A stretch of 64,000 nucleotides of DNA from Streptomyces tropicalis (lineage in GTDB: Bacteria; Actinomycetota; Actinomycetes; Streptomycetales; Streptomycetaceae), in contig NZ_JARJBB010000011.1 of NCBI RefSeq assembly GCF_029269835.1, positions 62,001 to 126,000 of the forward strand, written 5' to 3'. Made by a program: the position numbers and the translations under genes. Positions 26,449 through 34,217 of the stretch are shown piece by piece. How positions within the stretch are numbered: the first letter of the stretch is position 1; each line of letters begins with the position of its first letter. Below the pieces are notes generated by a model. The model was not told the DNA's origin and made no database searches. It saw nothing but the letters and a program-made list of their open reading frames with translations.

Positions 26449-27774
26449 TCAGGCCTCCGGACCGGCGGCGCGGCGCAGGAGGAGGGCGCGCTCGCGGGTG
26501 TTGCGGGCCAGGGTCGCGGCACGGGCGAACTCCGCGCGCGCCTCCTCCGTGCGGCCGAGGCGGGCGAGCAGGTCGCCGCGGACGCTGGGCAGCAGGTGGT
26601 AGTCGCGCAGGGCGGGTCCGGCGGCCAGCGCGTCGACGATCGCCAGGGCGGGGGCCGGCCCCGACGCCATGGACACCGCCACCGCGCGGTTCAGCTCCAC
26701 CACCGGGGACGGGGACCGGACGGCCAGCGCGCCGTACAGGGCGGCGATCCGCGCCCAGTCGGTCTCCTCGTAGGAGTACGCGTGCGCGTGGCAGGCGGCG
26801 ATGGCGGCCTGGAGGGCGTAGGGGCCCGGGGCTCCCCGGGAGGTGGCGTCGGCCCGGGCCAGGGCGTCGACCCCGCGGGCGATCAGCATGCGGTTCCAGC
26901 GGCGCCGGTCCTGGTCCTTCAGCAGGACCGGCGCGCCGTCGGTCCCGGTACGCGCGGCGGTGCGGGACGCCTGGAACTCCAGCAGCGCCGTCAGCGCGTG
27001 CACCTCCGGCTCCTTGGGCATCAGGCCGCCGAGCAGCCGGGCCAGGCGCAGCGCGTCCTCGCAGAGCCCCGGGCGCAGCCAGTCGTCGCCGGCGGTCGCC
27101 GCGTACCCCTCGTTGAAGATCAGGTAGATGACCTCCAGCACCGACCCGAGGCGCTCCGCGCGGTCGGGACCGCAGGGCACCTCGAAGGCGACGTTGCGGG
27201 CGGCCAGCGTCCGTTTGGCGCGCACGATGCGCTGGGCGACCGTGGGCTCGGGCGCCAGGAAGGCACGGGCGATCTCGGCCGTGGTGAGCCCGCCGAGCAG
27301 ACGCAGCGTCAGGGCGGCGCGGGCCTCGGCCGACAGCACGGGGTGGCAGGTGGTGAACACCAGCCGCAGCAGGTCGTCGTCGATGTCGTCGGGGCCCGTG
27401 GGTTCGGCGGGCGGGGCCACGGTGCCGAGGTCGCGGCCGATCTCCGCCAGCTTGCGGGCGTACCGCTCGCGGCGGCGCACCAGGTCGACGGCCCGGTGGC
27501 GGGCGGTGGCGGTGAGCCAGGCGCCGGGGTTGTCCGGCACCCCGTCACGGGGCCACTGCTCCAGCGCCGCGACCAGGGCGTCCTGGGCGATCTCCTCGGC
27601 GATGCCGACGACCCGCACGATCCGCGCGACGGCCGCGACGACGCGCGGGGACTCCAGGCGGAAGACGGTCTCCAGGGCGTGGGCGGCCCCGGCGGGCGCG
27701 GCGGACCCCGGTGACGGGGCCGGCCCCGCGGAGGGGGCGGGTCCGCCGGGCGGGGCGGTGGGCTGCGGTTCCAC
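26449..27774 (-). CDS. ECF42-group RNA polymerase sigma factor
   Basis: 441 residues, about twice a normal ECF. Sigma region 2 (VVGIAEEIAQDALVAALEQWP), region 4 (LTLRLLGGLTTAEIARAFLAPEPTVAQRIVRAKRTL), then a C-terminal extension of about 240 residues with TPR-like helices (LYGALAVRSPSPVVELNRAVAVSMASG, ARAEFARAATLARNTRERALLL). This architecture plus a DGPF protein immediately upstream defines ECF42; no anti-sigma is used, and the extension is needed for activity in studied members. GTG 27774 has GGTGGG upstream. Confidence 0.9.
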   Translation of the reverse strand: MEPQPTAPPGGPAPSAGPAPSPGSAAPAGAAHALETVFRLESPRVVAAVARIVRVVGIAEEIAQDALVAALEQWPRDGVPDNPGAWLTATARHRAVDLVRRRERYARKLAEIGRDLGTVAPPAEPTGPDDIDDDLLRLVFTTCHPVLSAEARAALTLRLLGGLTTAEIARAFLAPEPTVAQRIVRAKRTLAARNVAFEVPCGPDRAERLGSVLEVIYLIFNEGYAATAGDDWLRPGLCEDALRLARLLGGLMPKEPEVHALTALLEFQASRTAARTGTDGAPVLLKDQDRRRWNRMLIARGVDALARADATSRGAPGPYALQAAIAACHAHAYSYEETDWARIAALYGALAVRSPSPVVELNRAVAVSMASGPAPALAIVDALAAGPALRDYHLLPSVRGDLLARLGRTEEARAEFARAATLARNTRERALLLRRAAGPEA

Positions 27775-27818
27775 AGCCCACCATGCAACACCCTCCGCGG
27801 CCCGGGGCCAAGGGAGAC

Positions 27819-28175
27819 TCACCCCTCGACGATCTCCCGCACCTCGCAGGTGACCGTCCAGTGCTCCTCGTGGACCTTCAGGAACCGCTTGGTCCACTCC
27901 AGCGCCTCGGCCATGTCCTTGCACTGCATCAGGGCGTAGCCGCCGACGACCTCCCTGGCCTCGGTGAAGGGCCCGTCGGTGACGGAGATCCGCCCGCCCT
28001 CCCAGTGCACCCGGGCGCCCTGCGCGGACGGGGTCAGCCCGGCCGTGTCGAGCATGACCCCGGCCTTGGTGATCTCCTCGATCAGTTCGCCCATCCGCTG
28101 CATCAGCTCCGGGCTGGGGCCGCCCTCGGGGACGGAGGACTCGTCGATCTTCACGAGCGACAGGTAGCGCGGCAT
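27819..28175 (-). CDS. YCII-related DGPF-domain protein, ECF42 partner
   Basis: 118 residues, small dimeric alpha/beta fold with the defining motif TDGPFTEA, plus VGGYALMQC. These genes precede and are controlled by ECF42 sigma factors. Their biochemical role is unproven. ATG 28175 follows GAGGAG. The sigma gene starts 44 bp after its stop. Confidence 0.92.
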   Translation of the reverse strand: MPRYLSLVKIDESSVPEGGPSPELMQRMGELIEEITKAGVMLDTAGLTPSAQGARVHWEGGRISVTDGPFTEAREVVGGYALMQCKDMAEALEWTKRFLKVHEEHWTVTCEVREIVEG

Positions 28176-28366
28176 GGTGGCTCCTCGGGTCGAGGACGGG
28201 GCCGTTCCCCGCCTCTCACCCGTGCGTCGAACGGGGAGCCCGCGGATCGACGGGCCCGCCGGACTTTTTTCGGAGATCTTTCCGGGCCCCCTGCGGAGCG
28301 GTCCCCGGGCACCTGCCGCACGTCCCTCCCCCGGGGCACGGGGGGCGGGCCTCCGGCCACGGCACC

Positions 28367-28556
28367 AGGGCCTTTCTTTCGGATCAGGTCGGCTTCCGCC
28401 GCCGGCGCCCTGCCATGGGGTCGAGCGGGGTCCGGTGCGTGCGGCGGCAAGGCGGAGGAGGAGGGCGGCGACGCGGAGCGTCGACAACCGACGACAACGC
28501 CGCAGACGTGCGTGCCGGACCCCGCGCCCCCCGGCAAGATCCGAAAGAGAGGCCCT
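28367..28556 (+). mobile_element. MITE-like structured intergenic element (element D)
   Basis: About 190 bp bounded by 19-base inverted repeats (28367-28385 and 28538-28556, one mismatch). Inner arms GCGGGGTCCGGTGCGTGC (28425-28442) and GTGCGTGCCGGACCCCGC (28508-28525) pair over 18 positions with four G.U wobbles as plus-strand RNA. The same arms recur in the elements at 51320 and 56436. The right end runs into the TAG stop of the neighbouring minus-strand gene. Carries no open frame of its own. Confidence 0.7.
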
Positions 28557-28806
28557 AGCCCACCGACTCGAACCGCCACCGGTGCACCGCGCGGGTCACC
28601 AACGCGGCGTCCGGTTCGGGCAGTTCGGGGAGGTCGGCGTCGTAGGCCGCGTCCCACCAGGTGATGACGAGGACGCGGTCCTGCGGCGCCCGCAGGGTCT
28701 CCCGGCGCAGCGGGCGGGCGGTCAGTTCCTGCGCCCGGGTCCAGGCGAGGAGTTCCGCGCCGCGGCCCGGGAGCGCCCGCGCCTCCCACATGAGCGCGAC
28801 CGTCAC
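28555..28806 (-). CDS. conserved small protein downstream of tsaD
   Basis: 83 residues, starting VTVALMWEARALPGRGAE and containing RVLVITWWDA. It looks like a small ferredoxin-like monooxygenase-type (ABM) fold, but I cannot assign a function. The GTG start overlaps the tsaD stop by four bases (GTGA), so it is the last gene of the t6A operon. Its TAG stop codon lies at the right end of the repeat element at 28367-28556. Confidence 0.75.
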   Translation of the reverse strand: MTVALMWEARALPGRGAELLAWTRAQELTARPLRRETLRAPQDRVLVITWWDAAYDADLPELPEPDAALVTRAVHRWRFESVG

Positions 28807-29915
28807 GTGTACAGGTTCTCCTTGCCGGCCTCGTGCGCGTGGGTGTGGTCGTGGGTGGGGCCGCCTCCGGGGACGTGCGGGTCGGTCACCGGCAGGGACG
28901 AGTCCGCCGACAGGTCCCAGTCCGAGGCGGCCCGCCCGCGGCTCACCATCTCCGCGCCGAGCGCCGCCACCATGGCGCCGTTGTCCGTGCACAGCTTGGG
29001 GCGGGGCACCCGCAGCCGGATCCCGGCGGCCTCGCAGCGCTCCTGGGCGAGCGCGCGCAGGCGGGAGTTGGCCGCGACGCCGCCGCCGATCATCAGGTGG
29101 TCGACGCCCTGGTCCTTGCAGGCCCGGACGGCCTTGCGGGTGAGGACGTCCACGACCGCCTCCTGGAAGGACGCCGACACGTCGCGCACCGGGACCTCCT
29201 CCCCCGCCGCCCGCTTCGCCTCGATCCAGCGGGCCACCGCCGTCTTCAGGCCGGAGAAGGAGAAGTCGTAGGCGGGGTCGCGGGGGCCGGTCAGGCCGCG
29301 CGGGAAGGCGATCGCCCGCGGGTCGCCCTCGCGGGCGTACCGGTCGATCACCGGGCCGCCGGGGAAGCCGAGGTTCAGCACCCGGGCGATCTTGTCGAAG
29401 GCCTCGCCGGCCGCGTCGTCGATGGTGGCGCCCATCGGGCGGACGTCGGAGGTGATGTCCGTGGAGAGCAGGAGCGAGGAGTGGCCGCCGCTCACCAGCA
29501 GCGCCATCGTCGGCTCCGGCAGCGGGCCGTGTTCGAGCTGGTCCACGCAGATGTGGGAGGCGAGGTGGTTGACGCCGTACAGCGGCTTGCCCAGGGCGTA
29601 GGCGTACGCCTTCGCCGCCGAGACGCCGACCAGCAGTGCTCCGGCCAGCCCGGGGCCGGCGGTGACGGCGATCCCGTCGAGGTCCCGGGCCGAGACGCCC
29701 GCCTCCTTCAGCGCCCGGTCGATGGTCGGCACCATCGCCTCCAGGTGGGCCCGGGACGCCACCTCGGGCACCACGCCGCCGAAGCGCGCGTGCTCGTCGA
29801 CGCTGGAGGCGATCGCGTCCGCCAGGAGGGTGGTGCCGCGGACGACGCCGACGCCGGTCTCGTCGCAGGAGGTCTCGATGCCGAGGACGAGCGGCTCGTC
29901 CCGCATGTCAGTCAT
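28803..29915 (-). CDS. tsaD: tRNA N6-threonylcarbamoyladenosine transferase TsaD
   Basis: 370 residues. Transfers the threonylcarbamoyl group to A37 of ANN-decoding tRNAs in the TsaB/TsaD/TsaE complex. Kae1/ASKHA fold with GIETSCDETGVG at the N-terminus, the metal ligand motif HLASH in VNHLASHICVD, SGGHSSL, and GGGVAANSRLR. ATG 29915 has AAGGAAC upstream and overlaps the end of rimI by eight bases. Part of a tight minus-strand group tsaE, tsaB, rimI, tsaD. Confidence 0.97.
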   Translation of the reverse strand: MTDMRDEPLVLGIETSCDETGVGVVRGTTLLADAIASSVDEHARFGGVVPEVASRAHLEAMVPTIDRALKEAGVSARDLDGIAVTAGPGLAGALLVGVSAAKAYAYALGKPLYGVNHLASHICVDQLEHGPLPEPTMALLVSGGHSSLLLSTDITSDVRPMGATIDDAAGEAFDKIARVLNLGFPGGPVIDRYAREGDPRAIAFPRGLTGPRDPAYDFSFSGLKTAVARWIEAKRAAGEEVPVRDVSASFQEAVVDVLTRKAVRACKDQGVDHLMIGGGVAANSRLRALAQERCEAAGIRLRVPRPKLCTDNGAMVAALGAEMVSRGRAASDWDLSADSSLPVTDPHVPGGGPTHDHTHAHEAGKENLYT

Positions 29916-30513
29916 GGATGTCGGTTCCTTGTACGCCGTTGACGGAGGGGGCATCCGCGGCGGGGCCGCCGCCGGACCCGCTGGTCCCGCTGTCGGATCC
30001 GCTGCCGGATCCGGTGGACAGCCGCATCACGAGGGCGTCCACGTTGCCCGGCTGGTAGTAGCCCCGCCTGAAGCCGATGGGTTCGAAGCCGAAGCGCTCG
30101 TAGAGCTTCTGCGCGCGGACGTTGTCCACCCGGCACTCGAGCAGCACCTCGGCGCACTCGAAGGCGGTCGCGGCCTTGAGGATCTCGGCCAGCAGCCGCG
30201 CGCCGAGCCCGGTGCCCCACTGGTCGCGGGCCACCGCGATGGTCTGGACGTCCGCCTGGTCCCCGGAGGCGACCAGGCCGGCGTAGCCGACGATCCGGTC
30301 GCCGTGCTCGGCGACGACGTAGCGGCGGGTGGCCTCCGGGCCGCGGGAGTGGGCCAGTTCGGACCAGAACATGCCGCGGGACCAGGTGTCCTCCGGGAAG
30401 AGGTCCTTCTCCAGCTCCAGCACCGGGTCGATGTCCCACCAGCGCATCTCGCGCAGCACGGGCACCGCCGCGGGGATGCCTGCCGCGGATCCGGTCGTCG
30501 TCCGTCCTGTCAC
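29908..30513 (-). CDS. rimI: ribosomal-protein-alanine N-acetyltransferase
   Basis: 201 residues. GNAT fold: acetyl-CoA loop near DQWGTGLGARLLAEILKAA, and NVRAQKLYERFGFEPIGFRRGYY. Extended by a Ser/Gly-rich tail of about 35 residues compared with E. coli RimI, and by about 15 residues at the N-terminus. The GTG start overlaps the tsaB stop by four bases. The tsaB-rimI-tsaD order is widely conserved. N-acetylates ribosomal protein S18 in E. coli; substrate here inferred. Confidence 0.92.
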   Translation of the reverse strand: MTGRTTTGSAAGIPAAVPVLREMRWWDIDPVLELEKDLFPEDTWSRGMFWSELAHSRGPEATRRYVVAEHGDRIVGYAGLVASGDQADVQTIAVARDQWGTGLGARLLAEILKAATAFECAEVLLECRVDNVRAQKLYERFGFEPIGFRRGYYQPGNVDALVMRLSTGSGSGSDSGTSGSGGGPAADAPSVNGVQGTDIHD

Positions 30514-31163
30514 TTGGGGGTGACCACCTTGTAGTTCTTGGGCACCTGGGCGTCGGGCCGCCGCAGGTAGAGGGGGCGGGGCGCGGGCAGTTCCTCGCCC
30601 GCGGCGAGCCGCTCGGCGGCCAGCCGGGCGAGCGCGGCCGCGGACACGTGCTCCGGCTCGTGCACCTTGGGGAAGGTGTCGGGGTAGAGCAGGGCGCCGG
30701 CGCCGACCGCGGGCAGGCCCCGGACCTCGTCGGCGATGTCGGCGGGCCGGTCGACGGCCGGCTCGGTCAGGCGGGTGCGGGAGTCGGCGTACCGCGCCCA
30801 GTAGACCTCCTTGCGGCGGGCGTCGGTCGCCACCACGAAGGGGCCCGGGACGTCGGCGGCGTAGGCAAGGCCGTCGAGCGTGCACAGGCCGTGCACGGGG
30901 ACGCCGAGCGCGAGCCCGAAGGTGTCGGCGGTCATCAGGCCGACGCGCAGGCCGGTGTACGGCCCCGGGCCGACGCCGACGACGACGCCGGTGACGGCGC
31001 CCAGGGTCAGCCCGGCCTCGGCGAGCACACGGTCGACGGCCGGCAGCAGCAGCTCTCCGTGCCGGCGGGCGTCCACCTGGCTCGACGAGGCGACGACGTC
31101 CGACCCGTCGTGCAGGGCGACGGTGACGGCGGGGGTGGCGGTATCCAGAGCGAGCAAGAGCAC
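30510..31163 (-). CDS. tsaB: tRNA threonylcarbamoyladenosine biosynthesis protein TsaB
   Basis: 217 residues, the inactive ASKHA partner that dimerises with TsaD. LALDTATPAVTVAL at the N-terminus, and the TsaB signature GPGPYTGLRVGLMTADTFGLALGVPV. GTG start at 31163. Coupled to rimI by a GTGA overlap. Confidence 0.95.
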   Translation of the reverse strand: MLLLALDTATPAVTVALHDGSDVVASSSQVDARRHGELLLPAVDRVLAEAGLTLGAVTGVVVGVGPGPYTGLRVGLMTADTFGLALGVPVHGLCTLDGLAYAADVPGPFVVATDARRKEVYWARYADSRTRLTEPAVDRPADIADEVRGLPAVGAGALLYPDTFPKVHEPEHVSAAALARLAAERLAAGEELPAPRPLYLRRPDAQVPKNYKVVTPK

Positions 31164-31369
31164 GCAAACAGCCTACGGCTCCGAGGGGCCCGTGGCGGAC
31201 GTCCCGCCGCCGGACCGCGGGACGGGACCCGGGCACGCGCCCCGCGGGGCGGACGGGCCGCGGCACCGCCGGGCGGGTGGGCGTGCGGCACCGGCCCCGG
31301 CGGGCCCGGCACGGCCGCCCCGGTCGCGCGGGGCCCGGCTGCTACGGTCGCCCCGAGGCAGCTCGGACG

Positions 31370-31945
31370 ATGCGATGGCAGAGGTGGGCGACGGTGGCAG
31401 GGAGCAGCTCGGGACTCGTGGCCGCCCTCACCGCCGCGGCCGTCGCCACGGTCGGATTCCTCGCCTACCGCGCCGAGGCGACCGTCCCGCCCGGCCTCGC
31501 CGGGAAGCCCGGCGCGAGCGCGACGCCCGTCGCCACCAAGGCGCCCCGCGACCGGCAGCACCCCACGGCGCTGCCCGGCGGCTCCGGCTCCGGCGAGCGG
31601 GTCGTGTACTCGGTGGACGACGACCGCGTGTGGCTGGTCAGCGCGGGCAACCGGGTGGAGAACACCTTCAAGGTCTTCCCGGGCACGGTGGACCCGGTCC
31701 CGGGCACCTACGCGGTCATGTCCCGGTCGAACGCGGTGACCGGCACCGACGGTGCGCCCATCGAGCACGTCGTGCGGTTCGCGGAGCACGGCGGTGTCGT
31801 CATCGGGTTCAGCGCGGCCGTGGACGGGGCCCTGCCGACGCCGGACCCGGCGGTGCGGACGGGCGGAGTCCGCGAGTCCCGCACGGACGGCGAGGCGATG
31901 TGGATGTTCGCGACGGTCGGCCAGAAGGTCGTCGTCATCCGATAG
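31370..31945 (+). CDS. membrane-anchored extracytoplasmic protein, possibly a degenerate L,D-transpeptidase-like fold
   Basis: 191 residues. An N-terminal membrane helix (LVAALTAAAVATVGFLAY, about 15-33), a Pro/Gly/Ser linker, then a globular domain of about 115 residues (VVYSVDDDRVWLVSAGNRV, FKVFPGTVDPVPGTYAVMSRS, HVVRFAEHGGVVIGFSAA). The order of strands resembles YkuD L,D-transpeptidases, but the catalytic H-x-S-x-G-C is absent: the equivalent place reads GGVRESRTDGEAMW. I do not assign a function. ATG 31370 stands alone on the plus strand, with tsaB diverging from it. Confidence 0.7.
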   Translation: MRWQRWATVAGSSSGLVAALTAAAVATVGFLAYRAEATVPPGLAGKPGASATPVATKAPRDRQHPTALPGGSGSGERVVYSVDDDRVWLVSAGNRVENTFKVFPGTVDPVPGTYAVMSRSNAVTGTDGAPIEHVVRFAEHGGVVIGFSAAVDGALPTPDPAVRTGGVRESRTDGEAMWMFATVGQKVVVIR

Positions 31946-31947
31946 GG

Positions 31948-32115
31948 CTACGCCGCCTCGTCGTGCTCGTCCGCCGTACGGGCGTCAGCGGGCTCCGGGA
32001 CGTGCGGCGGACGCGAGATCAGCTCGGCCGCGGCGCAGGAGGCCAGGAGATCGCTCACCCGCAGCCCCGCGGCCCCGGGCGGCCGCGGCAGGGGGGTGCT
32101 TCCGGCAGCCGGCAC
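31948..32115 (-). CDS. small protein of unknown function behind a palindromic operator
   Basis: 55 residues, GTG start at 32115 with AGGAGG five bases upstream, which is the best ribosome site in the region. Sequence has no membrane segment: a Pro-rich start, then LRVSDLLASCAAAELISRPP, and an acidic tail. It resembles short uncharacterised Streptomyces proteins but I cannot name it. A 24-bp perfect palindrome is centred about 40 bp upstream of its start. Confidence 0.7.
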   Translation of the reverse strand: MPAAGSTPLPRPPGAAGLRVSDLLASCAAAELISRPPHVPEPADARTADEHDEAA

Positions 32116-32142
32116 GGACGCCTCCTGAAGATCGGGGGCGAA

Positions 32143-32166
32143 CGTGGTTAGGCATGCCTAACCACG
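32143..32166 (-). promoter_or_regulatory. 24-bp perfect palindrome, candidate metal-regulator operator
   Basis: The centre reads TTAGGCATGCCTAA and is extended by five further perfectly paired bases each side (CGTGG / CCACG). It ends 28 bp before the start codon of the 55-residue gene. The core resembles actinobacterial iron boxes (TTAGGTTAGGC half-sites of DmdR1/IdeR), but the dyad centre differs. No T-run follows, so a terminator is less likely. Confidence 0.6.
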
Positions 32167-32247
32167 CACTGGATCCCATGTGACCACGCAGGACACACCC
32201 CGCGCAAGGACATGCCGACACCCTGTCGGAGTGTTCACCTCGACGCG

Positions 32248-32283
32248 GACGCCTCAGACGCCTCAGACGCCTCGGACGCCTCA
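32248..32283. repeat. four tandem copies of a 9-mer across the tsaE stop
   Basis: GACGCCTCA x4 with one change (third copy ends in G), reading straight into the tsaE stop codon (TGA, 32283-32281). Small array, likely slippage-derived. Confidence 0.85.
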
Positions 32284-32802
32284 GGCCGAGAGCACGCCGA
32301 GGTCCACCGGCGCCCACCGGCCGCCGAGACCGGTCACCGTCACGTGCCGCACCTCGTCGGTGGTGTCGCCGACGGCCCGGTGGATGAGGACGTGCAGCCG
32401 GTCCTCGGTCAGCTCCTCGACCCGCCCCTCGCCCCACTCCACGACCACCACGGACTCGGGCAGCGACACGTCGAGGTCCAGGTCCTCCATCTCGTCCAGA
32501 CCGCCGGACAGCCGGTAGGCGTCGACGTGGACCAGCGGCGGGCCGCCGCCCAGGGAGGGGTGCACACGGGCGATGACGAACGTCGGGGAGGTGACCGCGC
32601 CGCGCACGCCGAGGCCCTCGCCGAGCCCACGGGTCAGCGTGGTCTTGCCCGCGCCGAGCTCGCCGGTCAGCATGACCAGGTCGCCCGCGCGCAGCAGCTT
32701 GGCCAGACGACGGCCCAACTCCCTCATCTGGTCCGGGGAGTTGACGGTGATCTCGACGGACACGGGGTCAGCCGGGCTGTGCGGTGCTGCTGGTGCTTCC
32801 AT
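32281..32802 (-). CDS. tsaE: tRNA t6A biosynthesis ATPase TsaE
   Basis: 173 residues. P-loop ATPase that powers turnover of the TsaB-TsaD complex. Walker A is GELGAGKTTLTRG at about 53-65, then the TsaE signature TSPTFVIARVH and HVDAYRL, and WGEG in VVVVEWGEGR. The start overlaps the 3' end of the alpha/beta-hydrolase gene by 35 bases. ATG 32802 is preferred, though a GTG two codons earlier is possible. Confidence 0.95.
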   Translation of the reverse strand: MEAPAAPHSPADPVSVEITVNSPDQMRELGRRLAKLLRAGDLVMLTGELGAGKTTLTRGLGEGLGVRGAVTSPTFVIARVHPSLGGGPPLVHVDAYRLSGGLDEMEDLDLDVSLPESVVVVEWGEGRVEELTEDRLHVLIHRAVGDTTDEVRHVTVTGLGGRWAPVDLGVLSA

Positions 32803-34024
32803 AGCCACCCACGGTAGCTCCTGCCGGGACCGCCCCCGCGCGGGTCAGCAGGTCGGCGAGCCGGTCGGTGACGGCCTCCGGGTGCTCCAGCATCACCAGG
32901 TGCCCGGCGTCCGGGACCAGCACCAGTTCCGCGTCCGGCAGCAGGTCGGCGATGGCCTCGCTGTGCTCGCTGGGCGTGACGAGGTCCTTGACCCCGGCCA
33001 GGACGAGCACCGGCATGCCCCGGAAGTGGTTCAGCGCGTCGGTCTTGTCGTGGTCGGTGAAGGCCGGGTAGAACTCGGCGACCACGTCGATCGGGGTGCT
33101 CTCGATCATCCGCTCGGCGAACCGGGCGACCGCCGGGTCGACGTCCCGGGAGCCGAACGAGTAGCGCTTGATGACCCCGGCGAACAGGTCCGCGGTGGCC
33201 CTCCGCCCCTTCTCCACCAGTTCCGCCTGCTGCCCGAGCGCCTTCAGGACCCCGGGCAGCACCCGGCGCACCGCGTTGACACCGGCCACCGGCAGTCCGA
33301 AGTTGACCTCGCCGAGCCGCCCGGAGGAGGTCCCGACGAAGGCGGTGGCGACCACGCGGTCGCGGACGAGTTCGGGGCACTCGGCGGCCAGCGCCATCAT
33401 CGTCATCCCGCCCATGGAGTGCCCCACCAGCACGATCGGCCCCTCGGGCGCGGCCGCCTCGATGACGGCCCTCAGGTCACGGCCGAGCTGGTCGATGCTG
33501 ACCGGCACGTCCTCCCGCGTCTGGGCCGCGCCCCGCCCGGACCGGCCGTGGCTGCGCTGGTCCCAGTGGACCGTCCGCACCACTCCCCGCAGTGCCGAGC
33601 GCTGGAAGTGCCAGGAGTCCTGGCTGAGGCAGTAGCCGTGGCTGAAGACGACGGTCACCGGGGCGGGGGCCTTGCGCCCGAACAGGCGGCGCCGGCGGGG
33701 GCCGAGCGCGGCCGCGGTCTCCTGGGAGACCTCGTCGACCTCGTAGTACAGCTCCGTCCCGTCGTCGGCGTAGGCCCTGCCCGGGGTACCGCGCAGCGAG
33801 CCGTAGGGGCCGGCGGAGTCCAGGGCCAGCCGGGCCTTGCGCCGCATCCCCCGTCCGACGGTCATCCTCTCTATGGCGACACCGGCCGCCGCTCCCGCGG
33901 CGACCACGCCTATCGCGGTCCCCACGACCCCCGTCGTCCGGCGCCACCCGCCGGACGCGCCGGTGGCGGAGGCGACGACCGCCGCGGCGGCGTTCGCGAC
34001 GGCCCCCGCATTGCTCTCGCTCAC
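32768..34024 (-). CDS. alpha/beta-fold hydrolase with N-terminal membrane helix
   Basis: 418 residues. An N-terminal hydrophobic segment (VVGTAIGVVAAGAAAGVAI, about 32-51) anchors or exports it. The hydrolase core has FSHGYCLSQDSW (oxyanion region), the nucleophile elbow GHSMGG, an Asp in LAGVKDLVTP, and His in PDAGHLVMLEHPE. Conserved between alr and tsaE in Streptomyces, with unknown natural substrate. GTG 34024 has GAGGAG upstream. Likely co-transcribed with tsaE. Confidence 0.88.
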   Translation of the reverse strand: MSESNAGAVANAAAAVVASATGASGGWRRTTGVVGTAIGVVAAGAAAGVAIERMTVGRGMRRKARLALDSAGPYGSLRGTPGRAYADDGTELYYEVDEVSQETAAALGPRRRRLFGRKAPAPVTVVFSHGYCLSQDSWHFQRSALRGVVRTVHWDQRSHGRSGRGAAQTREDVPVSIDQLGRDLRAVIEAAAPEGPIVLVGHSMGGMTMMALAAECPELVRDRVVATAFVGTSSGRLGEVNFGLPVAGVNAVRRVLPGVLKALGQQAELVEKGRRATADLFAGVIKRYSFGSRDVDPAVARFAERMIESTPIDVVAEFYPAFTDHDKTDALNHFRGMPVLVLAGVKDLVTPSEHSEAIADLLPDAELVLVPDAGHLVMLEHPEAVTDRLADLLTRAGAVPAGATVGGYGSTSSTAQPG

Positions 34025-34217
34025 GTATCGCTCCTCTTCGCCAGACTCGTGTTCGCCGGGTGGGCCGGACGGCCCGCCGGTTCCGGGTGGTGCTCCACCG
34101 GTGATCCGCCGCCGCCGGGCCGATCGCGCTGCTCTCCTGCCGATGCCACGCCGGTGCCCGGGCCGTGGCTCCGCACACCCCGGCGTGACCGGACCCACAC
34201 AGGGGCGCCGTGCGCGC

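Noticed and set aside
28227..28252. ECF42-type autoregulated promoter before the DGPF gene (CGTCGA-N17-CGA on the minus strand)
   Set aside because: One mismatch to the reported TGTCGA -35 element and a three-base -10 make chance occurrence likely. Left as a possibility only.
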